A stretch of DNA of 64,000 nucleotides from Pseudomonas svalbardensis (GTDB taxonomy: Bacteria > Pseudomonadota > Gammaproteobacteria > Pseudomonadales > Pseudomonadaceae): assembly GCF_030053115.1 (NCBI RefSeq), contig NZ_CP125619.1, forward strand, positions 4,289,501 to 4,353,500, read 5' to 3'. A program made the translations under genes and the position numbers. Below the pieces are notes generated by a model, which did not search any database, was not told where the DNA came from, and worked only from the letters and a program-made list of their open reading frames with translations. Within the stretch, counting starts at the first letter, position 1. Every line of letters starts with the position of its first letter. Shown here one piece after another: positions 8,762 to 18,006 of the stretch.

Positions 8762-9754
8762 TCAATCCATTAACCGAGCCGTACCAAACAGACTGACCCG
8801 ACTCAACTCCCCCGACTCTTCCTCCAGCAAAATCGGCGCCGTCCCCCCGGGCATGACGACTTTCACTTCGCAAGCCGTGACCCAACCCACCCGCCACGCC
8901 GCGCAAGCCACCGCACTGGCGCTGGTGCCCGACGACGCCGTCGGCCCCTCTCCACGCTCGAATACCCGCGCGACGACTCGCCCTTCAGACTCAAGCATCG
9001 CCCATTGCAGATTGATCCCCGCCGGGCACGGTCGGCCTTCCCCGGTCGGCATGGCATAGGCGATACGCATCAGCCCTTCGGACAATCCCGCTTGGCGCAT
9101 CTGCTCATTACTCGGCAAGGCACCCGAGTTATCCACAAGCGTTACGCAATGCGGATTGCCAACCCGCACGAATTGACTTCGCGCCCACCCGGCATCCAGC
9201 AATGCCAATGGCTGTACGTGGCTGAGTTCGCGACCATTGAATGCCACGCCTTCAACCCCTTCGGCACTGACGGCCCCCGGCCCGAAGGCAGGCTTGCCCA
9301 AGTCCAGCCAAAAACCGTGCACACCTTCGATCTGCGCCAGTTTCACCGATGTTTCTCCCGGTGAAGGCATATCGGCCTTGTCATGATGAACCCTGAGCAG
9401 ACACGCTTCATCCCTCGGCCAGAGCCCAAGGTCGCTGAGCGCCTGGGAAAAAATCGTCAGGCCGTTGCCGCTACGCTCGGCCAGGGTGCCGTCGGTGTTC
9501 ACGATCAACAAATCAAAAGGATGCGACGACTGGAACGGCCCCACCAGCAAACCATCGCTACGATGGGCCTTGCTGCCCGGTGGTTGTGTGCCGGGGGCCC
9601 AGCCACAGCAAGCCTCGATGGCCGCCAACGCCCAGACCTTGCGGGTTTGCGCGGCGGCGCTGGCCTGATCGGGTATGTCGATACCACTGCTGCGCAAGTC
9701 CTCAGGCGCCACAACCATGTAGATATTGCCTCGTGCATCGTACCTCCGCGCCAT
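8762..9754 (-). CDS. DapF-fold (diaminopimelate-epimerase-like) protein lacking both catalytic Cys
   Basis: 330-residue protein with the two-lobed fold of diaminopimelate epimerase. The first lobe ends at the expected epimerase motif, but it reads AERSGNGLTIF, with Ser (AGC) where the catalytic Cys should be. The second motif reads TASSGTSASAVACA instead of the ACGTGA type, again with Ser (TCG) for Cys. NPHC and PCPAGINLQW-type substrate-loop motifs remain. Epimerisation by the usual two-thiol mechanism is therefore unlikely; a dehydratase, isomerase or binding role is possible. The ATG at 9754 is chosen because AAGGGAGGG lies just upstream. It is divergent from the MFS transporter at 9925, with which it may work. 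The true dapF is presumably elsewhere. Confidence 0.8.
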   Translation of the reverse strand: MARRYDARGNIYMVVAPEDLRSSGIDIPDQASAAAQTRKVWALAAIEACCGWAPGTQPPGSKAHRSDGLLVGPFQSSHPFDLLIVNTDGTLAERSGNGLTIFSQALSDLGLWPRDEACLLRVHHDKADMPSPGETSVKLAQIEGVHGFWLDLGKPAFGPGAVSAEGVEGVAFNGRELSHVQPLALLDAGWARSQFVRVGNPHCVTLVDNSGALPSNEQMRQAGLSEGLMRIAYAMPTGEGRPCPAGINLQWAMLESEGRVVARVFERGEGPTASSGTSASAVACAAWRVGWVTACEVKVVMPGGTAPILLEEESGELSRVSLFGTARLMD

Positions 9755-9924
9755 GGCGCCCTCCCTTAAGGAAATCATTGGTCGGGCTCAACATATCGCG
9801 AAACACCGTCAGGCTGTGCAAGGATGTCACCCTGCCTGACCGCGAACCTGGGCGGACGCTGATCGAACCCTCACCGGTGAGTCACTGTCCCTTGGGTACG
9901 CGACGTTTTTTGCCAAGGATTGAT

Positions 9925-11076
9925 ATGACCAACCTCAACACTCAAACCGCATTTGTTCCCGGACGCCTGGAACAGATGTCCACGCGCATCGCCTTTTTCA
10001 TTGCCGGCTTCGGTATCGCTGCGTGGGCGCCGCTGGTGCCCTACGCCAAGGCTCGGGCCGGGCTGGATGAAGGGACGCTCGGTTTGCTGCTGTTGTGCCT
10101 GGGGGTGGGGTCGATTCTGGCGATGCCGATGGCGGGGCTTCTGGCCACGCGTTTCGGCTGTCGCCGGGTGGTGAGTGCCGGGGTGTTGCTGATCTGTGCG
10201 GCCCTGCCGCTATTGGCGACGGTGACGTCGATTCCGGCGTTGATTGCGGCGTTGTTCATGTTCGGCGCGGGGCTGGGCACGGTGGATTCGACGGTGAACC
10301 TGCAAGCGGTGATCGTCGAACGGGCCAGCGGCAAGACCATGATGTCGGGTTTCCATGGGCTGTTCAGCCTGGGTGGGATTGTAGGTGCGGCGGGTGTCAG
10401 CGCCCTGCTCGGCTTTGGGGTTTCACCGCTGGGGGCAACGCTGGTGGTGATCGTGATGCTGCTGATCGCCCTGGCCAAGGCCGCGCCACACCTATTGCCC
10501 TACGGCAGCGAAAGTTCGGGGCCGGCGTTTGCTGTTCCCCATGGCATCGTGCTGTTCATCGGCGGGATGTGTTTCATCGTGTTCCTCGCCGAAGGCGCGG
10601 CACTCGACTGGAGCGCGGTGTTCCTGGCGCAGGAGCGCGGGATCGACACGGCGTATGCGGGGCTGGGTTACGCGGCGTTTGCGTTGACCATGACCGTCGG
10701 ACGTTTGACCGGTGATTCGATCGTGCGTCGTCTCGGCGCTACCCGGGTGATTGTGTTCGGTGGGTTGACGGCCGCAGCGGGCCTGTTTGTGGCGACCTTC
10801 GCCCCGAGTTGGGAAGCGGCACTGGTGGGTTATGCATTGTTGGGGGCGGGTTGTTCGAACATTGTGCCGGTGTTGTACACCGCAGTGGGTAAACAGACGG
10901 TGATGCCCGAAAGCGTCGCCGTGCCGGCCATTACCACACTGGGTTACGCGGGCATTCTTGCGGGGCCTGCGTTGATCGGGTTTATCGCCCATGGCAGCAG
11001 TTTGAGTTTTGCCTTCGGGTTGATGGCGGTGTTGCTGGTGGCGGTGGCCATTGGCGGCAAGGTGTTGAAGGTTTAG
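9925..11076 (+). CDS. MFS transporter (YbjJ-like)
   Basis: 383-residue major-facilitator permease with 12 predicted helices. The loop 2-3 motif is relaxed (GLLATRFGCRRVV), and the middle repeat carries TVDSTVNLQAVIVERASGK and FHGLFSLGG, motifs shared with YbjJ-like permeases. The frame is open upstream to 9580, but the ATG at 9925 after CAAGGATTGAT is preferred because the longer start would overlap the divergent DapF-like gene. The substrate is unknown; the shared 170-bp divergent promoter region suggests a link with the DapF-like protein. Confidence 0.85.
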   Translation: MTNLNTQTAFVPGRLEQMSTRIAFFIAGFGIAAWAPLVPYAKARAGLDEGTLGLLLLCLGVGSILAMPMAGLLATRFGCRRVVSAGVLLICAALPLLATVTSIPALIAALFMFGAGLGTVDSTVNLQAVIVERASGKTMMSGFHGLFSLGGIVGAAGVSALLGFGVSPLGATLVVIVMLLIALAKAAPHLLPYGSESSGPAFAVPHGIVLFIGGMCFIVFLAEGAALDWSAVFLAQERGIDTAYAGLGYAAFALTMTVGRLTGDSIVRRLGATRVIVFGGLTAAAGLFVATFAPSWEAALVGYALLGAGCSNIVPVLYTAVGKQTVMPESVAVPAITTLGYAGILAGPALIGFIAHGSSLSFAFGLMAVLLVAVAIGGKVLKV

Positions 11077-11082
11077 AAGCTT

Positions 11083-11160
11083 CGTCGGAACGCCGCCCGG
11101 AGCAGGCTCGCTCCCACAAGATTTCGTGTGATCCCTGTGGGAGCGAGCCTGCTCGCGAAG
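11083..11160. repeat. REP pair
   Basis: GGAACGCCGCCCGGAGCAGG...CTCCCACA and GTGGGAGCGAGCC...CTCGCGAAG face each other between the convergent MFS and TonB-receptor genes. Confidence 0.88.
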
Positions 11161-11176
11161 AAGCCACCTCGGTCTA

Positions 11177-13600
11177 TCAGAACCCGACGCTGGCCTGCAC
11201 AAAGAACGTGCGCGGTGCACCGACGTACATCCCCGAGTTGTTGTCGCTGGAGCGGGTGAAGTACTGCTTGTCGAAAATGTTCTTCACCCCGGCGCCGACT
11301 TTCAGGTTCGAAAGCGTCGCACCGAAGTCATAACCGCCGCGCACGTTCCAGGTGACGTAGCCCGGGATGTCGCCGTACTGACCGTCCGCGGTGCCTTCGG
11401 TGATGTAGTTGCCGCTGAAACTGCCATCAGCGTTCACAGCCACGCCCGGCGAACGCTGTTTGGACTGGGCAAAGGCATCAAGGTTGTAGGTCCAGCGGTT
11501 GATGTCGTACCGCAAACCGGCAGTCGCCACCTGACGCGAATAGAACGGCAGGTCACGGCCCTTGAAGCCGGGGATCTCGCCTTCATAAACGGCACGCGTG
11601 TAGGTGAAACCAGCGTTGGCGGTCAGGCCGTCGAGCCGTGGGTCCAGTGCCGCCATGTCGTAATGCACCGAGGCTTCGAGGCCCTGGTGCGTGGTCGCGC
11701 CAAGGTTGGTCCAGCCCGCATCGTTGCTGATGTATTGCAACTCTTTATCGAAGTCGATGTAGAACAGCGTCACTTCGCCGCCCCACACATCATTGTTGTA
11801 GCGCGTGCCGACCTCGTAGGTCTTGGCCTTTTCCGGTTCCAGGCCATTCGCCGGTTCGTCACCCGCGCCACCCTGGCCGAGCTGGAAATACTGCAGGCTG
11901 CCGAACGAGGTTTCGTAGTTGGCGAACAGCTTCCACTCTTCCGACACGTGATACATCACGCTCAGGGCTGGCAGCGGCTCGTTGCTTTCGATGCTGCGGT
12001 TCTTTTCCAGCACCGGTTTGCCGGCGGTATCGAGCACCGGGCGGTCGTGCCAATCGGTGCTGATGTGTTCAAAGCGGATGCCGGGGGTGATGGTCCAGTT
12101 GCCGACGTCGATTTTGTTATCGACGTACACCGAGTTGGCTTCGGTGCCACCGGTGCGGTCCTGATAGACATGGCCGTCCGAGCTCTTGGTCGCAACCGGC
12201 TCGTTGTTGACCAGCGCCAGACGGCTCGCTTCTTCGTGCATGCCTTCCTTGAGGTAGCGATAACCGACACTGACTTCCTGGGTGGTCGGGCCGACGTCGA
12301 ACACACGGGAGACCCGCGGTTCAATCCCGAAGGTGTAGTAAGTACGCGGGAACGAGCCGAGGGTTTTCTGATCGCGAGCGGCGATGTTGCTGCCACGGAA
12401 GCTGTCGGAATAGTAGGTCAGCACTTCGGCCTGGGTGCGGTCGTCGATCTGCCGTGCCCACTTGAACGAGACGTCCTTGCGGCGGCCGCTGAAGTTGTCG
12501 TTGTTGCGGTCGGACTGGAACGGATCGGCGTCGTACTGCGCCTGGGTCAGGCCCCCGGGCATGTCGGCGCTGGCGTCGTAGTAGTGAAAGTTGAGGCTGA
12601 AATCGTCCACATCGGTGGGTGCCCAGTGGGTCTTGAGGATCACGTCGTCGATGTCGTTGCCGTTGTTGCGCTCACGGTAACCGTTGCCATTCACGCCGGA
12701 ATACAACAACGCCATGCCGATGCCGTTGTCCGCGGTGCCGCCGAGAAACGCCGTGTCGATGTGCTTCCAGCCACCGTGCTGGGAGGTTTCCAGGGTCGAG
12801 CCGATTTCACCCGTGGCTTTTTCCGGAATCGCGCGAGTGACGAAGTTGATCACGCCACCGACGTTCTGCGGCCCGTAACGCACGGAGCCGGCGCCACGAA
12901 CCACGTCGATGCTGTCTAGGTTGCCGGAGGAAATCGGTGCCATGGACAATTGCGGTTGGCCGTACGGGGCGAACGCTGCCGGCACGCCGTCAATCAGCAC
13001 AGTGGAGCGTGGCGACAGGCGCGAAGTCAGGCCGCGCACGCCGACGTTCAGGGAGATGTCGCTGCCGCCGGTACCGTTGGCGTCCTGCACTTGCACACCG
13101 GGCACGCGCTTCAACACGTCGCCGACGTTCATCGCGCCCTGCTCGACCATCGCCTCTCGGCGAATTACCGTACGCGCGCCGGGGTGGTTCTGCACCACGG
13201 CGGCATCGGCGTCACCGAGCCAGTTACCAACCACTTTGATGTCGGTCACGCCCAGCTCCAGCGGGCCGTTGGCAGCAGACGCCGGTGCAGGCATCAACGT
13301 GACCGAACCTTCATCGATCTGGTATTGCAGACCGCTGCCTTGCAGCAATTGGCGCAGCGCGTCTTCTGGCGAAAGGTTGCCGTCCACCGCCGGGGCCTGT
13401 TTGCCGGCGACCAGCTCAGGGCTGAAGAACACCTGCAGCGAGGTTTGCTGGCCCAGTTCACTCAGGGCCTGACCCAGGGGTTGCGCCGAAATGTGAATCG
13501 CGTCGGCGGCAAAAGCCTGGGGCAGCGCCGCGGTGACAGCCAGGGCGAGAGCGAGGCGCAACCAAGGTGATTTGTTGTTTTTAGCGGTGGATTTTTTCAC
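11177..13600 (-). CDS. TonB-dependent FecA-type receptor with signalling domain
   Basis: 807-residue outer-membrane transporter. It has a signal peptide (about 1-31, ending AFAADA), an N-terminal secretin/TonB short domain (STN, about 32-105) that signals to an anti-sigma factor, a plug (about 130-250) with FecA-like motifs such as RGLTSRLSPRSTVLIDG and SVRYGPQNVGGVINF, and a beta barrel ending FVQASVGF with terminal Phe. It lies downstream of fecR and fecI homologues, the classic cell-surface signalling arrangement. Plug motifs favour a ferric-citrate or similar FecA substrate, but this is not proven. The 97 bases between fecR and this start probably hold a sigma-factor-dependent promoter. 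Confidence 0.92.
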   Translation of the reverse strand: MKKSTAKNNKSPWLRLALALAVTAALPQAFAADAIHISAQPLGQALSELGQQTSLQVFFSPELVAGKQAPAVDGNLSPEDALRQLLQGSGLQYQIDEGSVTLMPAPASAANGPLELGVTDIKVVGNWLGDADAAVVQNHPGARTVIRREAMVEQGAMNVGDVLKRVPGVQVQDANGTGGSDISLNVGVRGLTSRLSPRSTVLIDGVPAAFAPYGQPQLSMAPISSGNLDSIDVVRGAGSVRYGPQNVGGVINFVTRAIPEKATGEIGSTLETSQHGGWKHIDTAFLGGTADNGIGMALLYSGVNGNGYRERNNGNDIDDVILKTHWAPTDVDDFSLNFHYYDASADMPGGLTQAQYDADPFQSDRNNDNFSGRRKDVSFKWARQIDDRTQAEVLTYYSDSFRGSNIAARDQKTLGSFPRTYYTFGIEPRVSRVFDVGPTTQEVSVGYRYLKEGMHEEASRLALVNNEPVATKSSDGHVYQDRTGGTEANSVYVDNKIDVGNWTITPGIRFEHISTDWHDRPVLDTAGKPVLEKNRSIESNEPLPALSVMYHVSEEWKLFANYETSFGSLQYFQLGQGGAGDEPANGLEPEKAKTYEVGTRYNNDVWGGEVTLFYIDFDKELQYISNDAGWTNLGATTHQGLEASVHYDMAALDPRLDGLTANAGFTYTRAVYEGEIPGFKGRDLPFYSRQVATAGLRYDINRWTYNLDAFAQSKQRSPGVAVNADGSFSGNYITEGTADGQYGDIPGYVTWNVRGGYDFGATLSNLKVGAGVKNIFDKQYFTRSSDNNSGMYVGAPRTFFVQASVGF

Positions 13601-13697
13601 GTCGAACGTAGTCCTGTGGATCGCAAGAGTGTGCGCTTGTTAATGCAAACCAGTTGCAGTTGGACAGGAAGACGATCAAGTCGAAAAAAACCTGAAT

Positions 13698-14681
13698 TTA
13701 TTTTGAAATTATTTCCTGACTGCCATCATCGAGGGTGCGCAAGGCCACCGGCAGAATGCTCGGCAAGGCCTTGAGCAGTGCGTCGGTGTTGTCGGATTTG
13801 AACACGCTGGTCAGGCGCAAATTGCCCACTTTGTCGTTGTCGACGGTGAGCGGTTTCGCCCGATAGCGCGAGACTTCCTCGGCGACATCGCTGAGTCTGG
13901 CGTTGTTGAACACCAGTTTGCCGCTGCGCCAGGCGGTCAGCTCGGCAGGGTTGACCGCGTAAGCAGCGGCCACTTTGCCTTGGGCATCGATGTGCGTACC
14001 GAGGCCGGCGGTGAGGCTGATGAAATCACTGTCCGCCGCTGCGTGCCCCTGAACCTTGACGGTGCCCTGCTCCACCACGACCCGGGTTTGGGCGGTGTCG
14101 CGGCGCACATCAAAACGGGTGCCGGTGACCGTGACCTTGCCGCTGCCCGCCTCGACCACAAAGGGCCGACGGGTATCGTGCTCGACGCTGAACATCGCTT
14201 CGCCCTGCGTCAGCTCGATGCTGCGGAGGTCGTTTTCATAACGCACCTGAACGCGGCTGCGGCTGTTCAGGTCGATCACCGAACCGTCCGGCAACGCCAC
14301 ATGACGTCGCTCACCCAAGGTCGTAGAAAATTCGGCGGTGTAGATTGCCGAGTGATTCAAACCGCTGAACAACCCCAAACCGAGCGCGACGGCCAACACA
14401 CTGGCGGCCACTGCATAACGCACCAGCGGGCGGCGCTTGCTGCGTACTGGCGGGGTTTCACACAAGGCTTGCAGACGCGCCGCCGGCAGCAAATCCGCCG
14501 CCGACCACAAGCCCTGGAGCAACTGGAATTCATCACGATGCTGAGGGTGTTCGTCCAGCCAGGCTTCGAAGTGCCGATACTCTTCGACATTCACCGCAGG
14601 TTCCTGCAAACGCACAAACCACCGCGCCGCCTCGTCGCGAACCGTTGTTTGCCCGCACGCACAATCACGAGTATCCATCAT
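13698..14681 (-). CDS. FecR-family anti-sigma regulator
   Basis: 327-residue inner-membrane regulator. The N-terminal DUF4880 segment (DEAARWFVRLQEP, then FEAWLDEHPQHRDEF) binds the sigma factor. One membrane helix lies at about 88-104 (YAVAASVLAVALGLGLF). The periplasmic FecR domain (LGERRHVALPDGSVIDLNSRS, VTVTGTRFDVR) meets the receptor's STN domain. The start is placed at ATG 14681, preceded by CAGGAACTTCC; a start at 14741 would overlap fecI. It converts receptor occupancy into sigma activation. Confidence 0.9.
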   Translation of the reverse strand: MMDTRDCACGQTTVRDEAARWFVRLQEPAVNVEEYRHFEAWLDEHPQHRDEFQLLQGLWSAADLLPAARLQALCETPPVRSKRRPLVRYAVAASVLAVALGLGLFSGLNHSAIYTAEFSTTLGERRHVALPDGSVIDLNSRSRVQVRYENDLRSIELTQGEAMFSVEHDTRRPFVVEAGSGKVTVTGTRFDVRRDTAQTRVVVEQGTVKVQGHAAADSDFISLTAGLGTHIDAQGKVAAAYAVNPAELTAWRSGKLVFNNARLSDVAEEVSRYRAKPLTVDNDKVGNLRLTSVFKSDNTDALLKALPSILPVALRTLDDGSQEIISK

Positions 14682-14721
14682 GGAAGTTCCTGTTTGGCTG
14701 GGGATGAGAAGGCACTGCCGG

Positions 14722-15222
14722 TCATGACTGCAATCCGTCAAGGCGGTCGCGCAGATGCCGCAGCGTGCGGATCATATACTTTTCCACCATGTTCTTGGAC
14801 AGTCCCAGGCGTTCGGCGATTTCGGCCTGGGTCAGGCCTTCGATCTTCTGCCAGACAAACACTTTGCGGCAGTTGACCGGCAACTCGGTGAGCGCCCGTT
14901 CGATGGAGTCAGCCAACTGGATCGCACGCATAAAATGCTCCGGGTCGCCGGACGACGACACACTGTGATCAACCGCCTCCGACTCCATGGCGCCCCGCCG
15001 ATCCTCCCGCCGATAACCATCCACCGCGATGTTGCGCGCGGTCTGGTGCAAGTACGCCCGAGGTTGTACAACCGTCGTCGAATCGGACTCAAGCACCCTC
15101 ACGAAGGTGTCGTGGGCCAGGTCCTCGGCCTGCTGACGATTTCTCAGGCGACGGGTCCAGGTCCCGACCAACTCTTCGTAATGCTCGAAAAAGCCGTGTC
15201 TGCGGGGCAGCTTGGGGGTCAT
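14722..15222 (-). CDS. FecI-type ECF sigma factor
   Basis: 166-residue extracytoplasmic-function sigma factor. Region 2 (about 10-75) includes QAEDLAHDTFVRVLE and QPRAYLHQTARNIAVD; region 4 (about 108-158) includes LPVNCRKVFVWQKIEGLTQAEIAERLGLS. It should transcribe the receptor gene at 13600 and be restrained by the FecR protein. A candidate Fur site lies upstream at 15249, so iron repression is likely. Confidence 0.92.
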   Translation of the reverse strand: MTPKLPRRHGFFEHYEELVGTWTRRLRNRQQAEDLAHDTFVRVLESDSTTVVQPRAYLHQTARNIAVDGYRREDRRGAMESEAVDHSVSSSGDPEHFMRAIQLADSIERALTELPVNCRKVFVWQKIEGLTQAEIAERLGLSKNMVEKYMIRTLRHLRDRLDGLQS

Positions 15223-15248
15223 TGCGGTGTGCTGTGAAGACGGGGCGT

Positions 15249-15271
15249 GAATAGTAATGCTTCCTATTAAC
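15249..15271 (-). promoter_or_regulatory. Candidate Fur box upstream of the fecI homologue
   Basis: GAATAGTAATGCTTCCTATT has symmetric AATAG and CTATT ends at Fur-box spacing. A very similar string (TAATnnTTCCTATTAAC) occurs upstream of fpvA at 52413. The match to the Fur consensus is partial. Confidence 0.4.
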
Positions 15272-15330
15272 TGGAAGCAATGGGATTAAGAACCCGTAGG
15301 AGTCGACCCGTTAAGGAACAACACGGACCG

Positions 15331-15458
15331 TAGCAGCTGGCGAAGCCTGCGTTCGGCTGCGTAGCAGTCGTGAAACCGGAGCGCGAGGTCTTCCTGAAAA
15401 CCGCGTCGCCTGATTTCACGACTGCTGCGCAGCCGAACGCAGGCTTCGCCAGCTGCTA
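15331..15458. repeat. Long near-perfect palindrome (45-nt arms), copy A
   Basis: Arms at 15331-15375 and 15414-15458 match 44 of 45 bases as an inverted repeat (TAGCAGCTGGCGAAGCCTGC ... and its complement), around a 38-base loop. A second copy lies at 52187-52310. It is unlike the REP family here. Nothing else was recognised in 15223-15462. Confidence 0.85.
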
Positions 15459-15462
15459 TGTA

Positions 15463-16890
15463 TGGACTCGCCCCCACTGTCTACCCGCTTTTAAAAAAAC
15501 TGCCGCCCCGTTGCATCTATGTATTAGGCCTACTCGAGGAAGCCGTCGTCGGCTTCTGGCCAAAATTGGAAGAGCTCGTGGCATGCCGATTACAGTCAGG
15601 CCTCGAAGGCCACTAGCAGCTTAGGCATCTATCCACGCCGGTCTTACCAGGGGTCAATGTTTTTTCAGCAACAGGTTGGTCAGTAGGTACCTCGGTGGCA
15701 GAACTCGGTGGATCAGTGGCTCATCGTCGCTTGCTGGCCGTCGGCGGGCTGGCGACGATAAGTCTGGTCATTCTGTAAAAGCACCCAGACGATGCGCAGG
15801 TTGCGATTGGCCAACCTGACCGCTGCGTCCTTGCGGCCCAATCGGCTCATCCAGCGCAACAAACGGCGGTCGTCGGGCTGTTGGGAATCAGGTCGCAACT
15901 GCTGCAATACCGCGTGGGCACCCTGGATCATCAGGCTGCGCAAATAGCTATCGCCTCGCTTGGTCATGTCCCCCAGTTGAATCGTCTTCCCGCTGCTGTG
16001 CTGATCAGGGACCATGCCGAAGTACGCGGCGAACATGCGAGCATTGGGAAAACGCTCAGGCTTGGTTTCCTTGGCCACCAGCGCCGTAGCGGTGATTGGG
16101 CCGATACCGCGCACAGTCATCAACCGTTTGGCTGTCTTGTCGGCGTTCGCGGCCACTTCCAGGCGTCCCGTCAGGACGTTGATGCGCTCGCCCAAATGGC
16201 GCCACTCGGCCAACAGTTCGTCGATCAGTTCGCGCAACATGGCAGGCACCGGCTGAGTGGCATCCTCCAATATCCGCGGGATTCTCTGGCTGATCGCGAC
16301 GTCGCCCTGTGCCAGCGCAATCCCGTGCTCAAGCAGCAGGCCGCGCATCTGATTACTCACGGCGGTGCGGCGACGCACGTAACCTTGACGAGCGCGATGC
16401 AGTGCCTGCATGGCCAGCGCTGCGACACTTTTGACCGGCACTGCGCAGATCTTTTCGTCGCGACCGGCACGCAGGATTGCCAGCGCATCGTTACGATCAT
16501 TTTTAGGGCCGCTGCGATGCTTGGCCACCAGACCGGCAGGAAGGATCCGCGCCAGGTTGCCTTGATCCTGCAACTGCCGGGCCCAAGCTTGAGCGCCCGG
16601 GCCGGTCTCCATCAGGACCACGACATGAGGCGGCAGCTGGCGGAGAAACTCGTAGAACGCCTCGCGCGACTTGATCCGCTGCTCATAATGCACCTTGCCG
16701 AGGGCGTCTTCGCCGGCGAGCTGGAAAACATGCTTGGCCAGGTCGACCGCCACGGTAGTGCAGGCCGATAAATCGGCAGAAGACAAAGATTGATCAATCG
16801 AAGTATGCTTTTTCATGGACTCGCCCTCGCTGTCGTTGGCTGTTTAGACTGCCACCGTGGCGCATTGACGCCTCGGCGTGGGCGAGTCCA
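15463..16890 (-). mobile_element. IS110/IS1111-type insertion sequence
   Basis: Proposed ends are TGGACTCGCCC at 15463 and its inverted copy GGGCGAGTCCA at 16880-16890, giving about 1.43 kb around one transposase gene. A third copy of the motif (16815-16825) overlaps the transposase start codon and forms an inverted pair with 16880-16890. The left end directly abuts the palindrome at 15458. Ends are inferred from these repeats only. Confidence 0.6.
15713..16816 (-). CDS. IS110-family transposase (IS1111-like)
   Basis: 367-residue DEDD transposase distinct from the one at 2275. The N-terminal catalytic residues appear in VAVDLAKHVF (Asp), LMETGPGAQAW (Glu) and NDRNDALAI (Asp pair). The C-terminal domain has MTVRGIGPITATAL, YFGMVPDQHSSG and LGDMTKRGDSYLRSLM with the conserved Ser region. 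It appears full length. The start codon overlaps an 11-base repeat shared with the element's outer end. Confidence 0.9.
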   Translation of the reverse strand: MKKHTSIDQSLSSADLSACTTVAVDLAKHVFQLAGEDALGKVHYEQRIKSREAFYEFLRQLPPHVVVLMETGPGAQAWARQLQDQGNLARILPAGLVAKHRSGPKNDRNDALAILRAGRDEKICAVPVKSVAALAMQALHRARQGYVRRRTAVSNQMRGLLLEHGIALAQGDVAISQRIPRILEDATQPVPAMLRELIDELLAEWRHLGERINVLTGRLEVAANADKTAKRLMTVRGIGPITATALVAKETKPERFPNARMFAAYFGMVPDQHSSGKTIQLGDMTKRGDSYLRSLMIQGAHAVLQQLRPDSQQPDDRRLLRWMSRLGRKDAAVRLANRNLRIVWVLLQNDQTYRRQPADGQQATMSH

Positions 16891-16914
16891 TTCAATTACA
16901 GATCATGTTTTGGC

Positions 16915-17121
16915 TTAACTGATCGGCAATACGCGGAAAAAGGCGTTCTTTTTTCTACGTTGAACCTGCACCTGCAGTCGTCGTCCGACGACATCCATCA
17001 AATCACAGCCATCGCGCAGTGACGTCACCAACACCCGCGCCAGTTCACTGTGGACGCCCTCGCCAAACACAAACGCAAACGCTTTGCGAGCGCAACCCGA
17101 ACGACATAAAAACAGGGACTG
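16915..17121 (-). pseudogene. Possible C-terminal remnant of an unknown gene
   Basis: A start-less frame of about 65 codons reads into TAA at 16915-16917. Its peptide includes RKAFAFVFGEGVHSELARV and ends FFRVLPIS; the stretch looks protein-like and has an amphipathic helix. It abuts the end of the IS110-type element, so a disrupted gene is plausible. I do not recognise the family. The rest of 16891-17157 shows nothing else. Confidence 0.3.
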
Positions 17122-17157
17122 CCGTTAATGGCCCACCCTACCCGCAGCAAATTACTT

Positions 17158-17847
17158 TCATAGTTTTAGTTTGTTTTTCAGACTATTCAAAACCTTCGCT
17201 CTGCTTTCGAGAAACTCACTCAATCCTTTTGCACGAAGAGCACATGCATCACAGTCGCCGCATCCGCTTCCCATTATCCCGTTGTAGCAAGTCAATGTAT
17301 GGTAACGAATCAAATCCAGCTGCTTATGGTAATCAGCCAAGGCCCAAATCTCTGCCTTATTCAGCCGCATAAGCGGCGTCTCGAGTCGTATCTTATAGTC
17401 CATGCCCAAGTGAATAGCGCTGTTCAACACCTTAACAAACTCATCGCCACAATCAGGATAACCAGAGCTCTCTGTTTCACACACACCTGTGATGACAGCC
17501 TCAGCGCCCACTTGATAGGCATAAATAGAAGCCAACGTTAAAAACAGAATATTCCTGCCAGGCACGAACGTATTCGGCACGCCCTCCCCCGAACTCTTTG
17601 CAATTGGAATGTGATCGCGCGTCAAACTGCTAATAGCCAGTTCGCTCAACAATGAAGCATCCAATACTTTGTGTACCTTCACACCAAGCTGTTTCGAAAG
17701 CTGTTGCGCCACTTCGATTTCCGCACGATGACGCTGGCCATAATCAAACGTGATGCAATGAATTTCATCGTACATCGGCAATGCATGGATCAAGCAGGTG
17801 GTTGAGTCTTGTCCGCCGCTGAAAACGATAACGGCCTTTCTGGTCAT
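17158..17847 (-). CDS. queC: 7-cyano-7-deazaguanine synthase, enterobacterial type
   Basis: 229-residue ATP-dependent preQ0 synthase. It has the PP-loop motif [10 protein letters not shown] near the start, [26 protein letters not shown] and the zinc-binding [16 protein letters not shown] cluster. The sequence follows the E. coli form (SGGQDSTTC) rather than the shorter-motif SGGLDSAT form usual in pseudomonads, and this stretch is poorer in GC than neighbouring genes. The ATG at 17847 has AAGGAAG upstream; a longer frame to 18039 adds an unlikely N-terminus. It follows a truncated PheS-like gene on the same strand and lies close to an IS element, which suggests a second, acquired queC copy. 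Confidence 0.9.
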   Translation of the reverse strand: MTRKAVIVFSGGQDSTTCLIHALPMYDEIHCITFDYGQRHRAEIEVAQQLSKQLGVKVHKVLDASLLSELAISSLTRDHIPIAKSSGEGVPNTFVPGRNILFLTLASIYAYQVGAEAVITGVCETESSGYPDCGDEFVKVLNSAIHLGMDYKIRLETPLMRLNKAEIWALADYHKQLDLIRYHTLTCYNGIMGSGCGDCDACALRAKGLSEFLESRAKVLNSLKNKLKL

Positions 17848-18006
17848 GGTTCGTTCTTCCTTGGGGTGTCTCGGCAGGGTGCCGGGGCCGTTGACCCTAC
17901 CGGGAAGCTCAAACTCTGGGTGTGGGAGGTTTCCGAAATGACCGTCTCCGATTTCCGTTTGTGTCATTTCTATGCTGGATTCCCGAGCGTCAACTGTTGA
18001 GGAGAA

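Noticed and set aside
11663..12919. Long plus-strand open frame (418 codons) opposite the TonB receptor
   Set aside because: It is the mirror frame of a clearly conserved FecA-type gene and its peptide has no recognisable domain.
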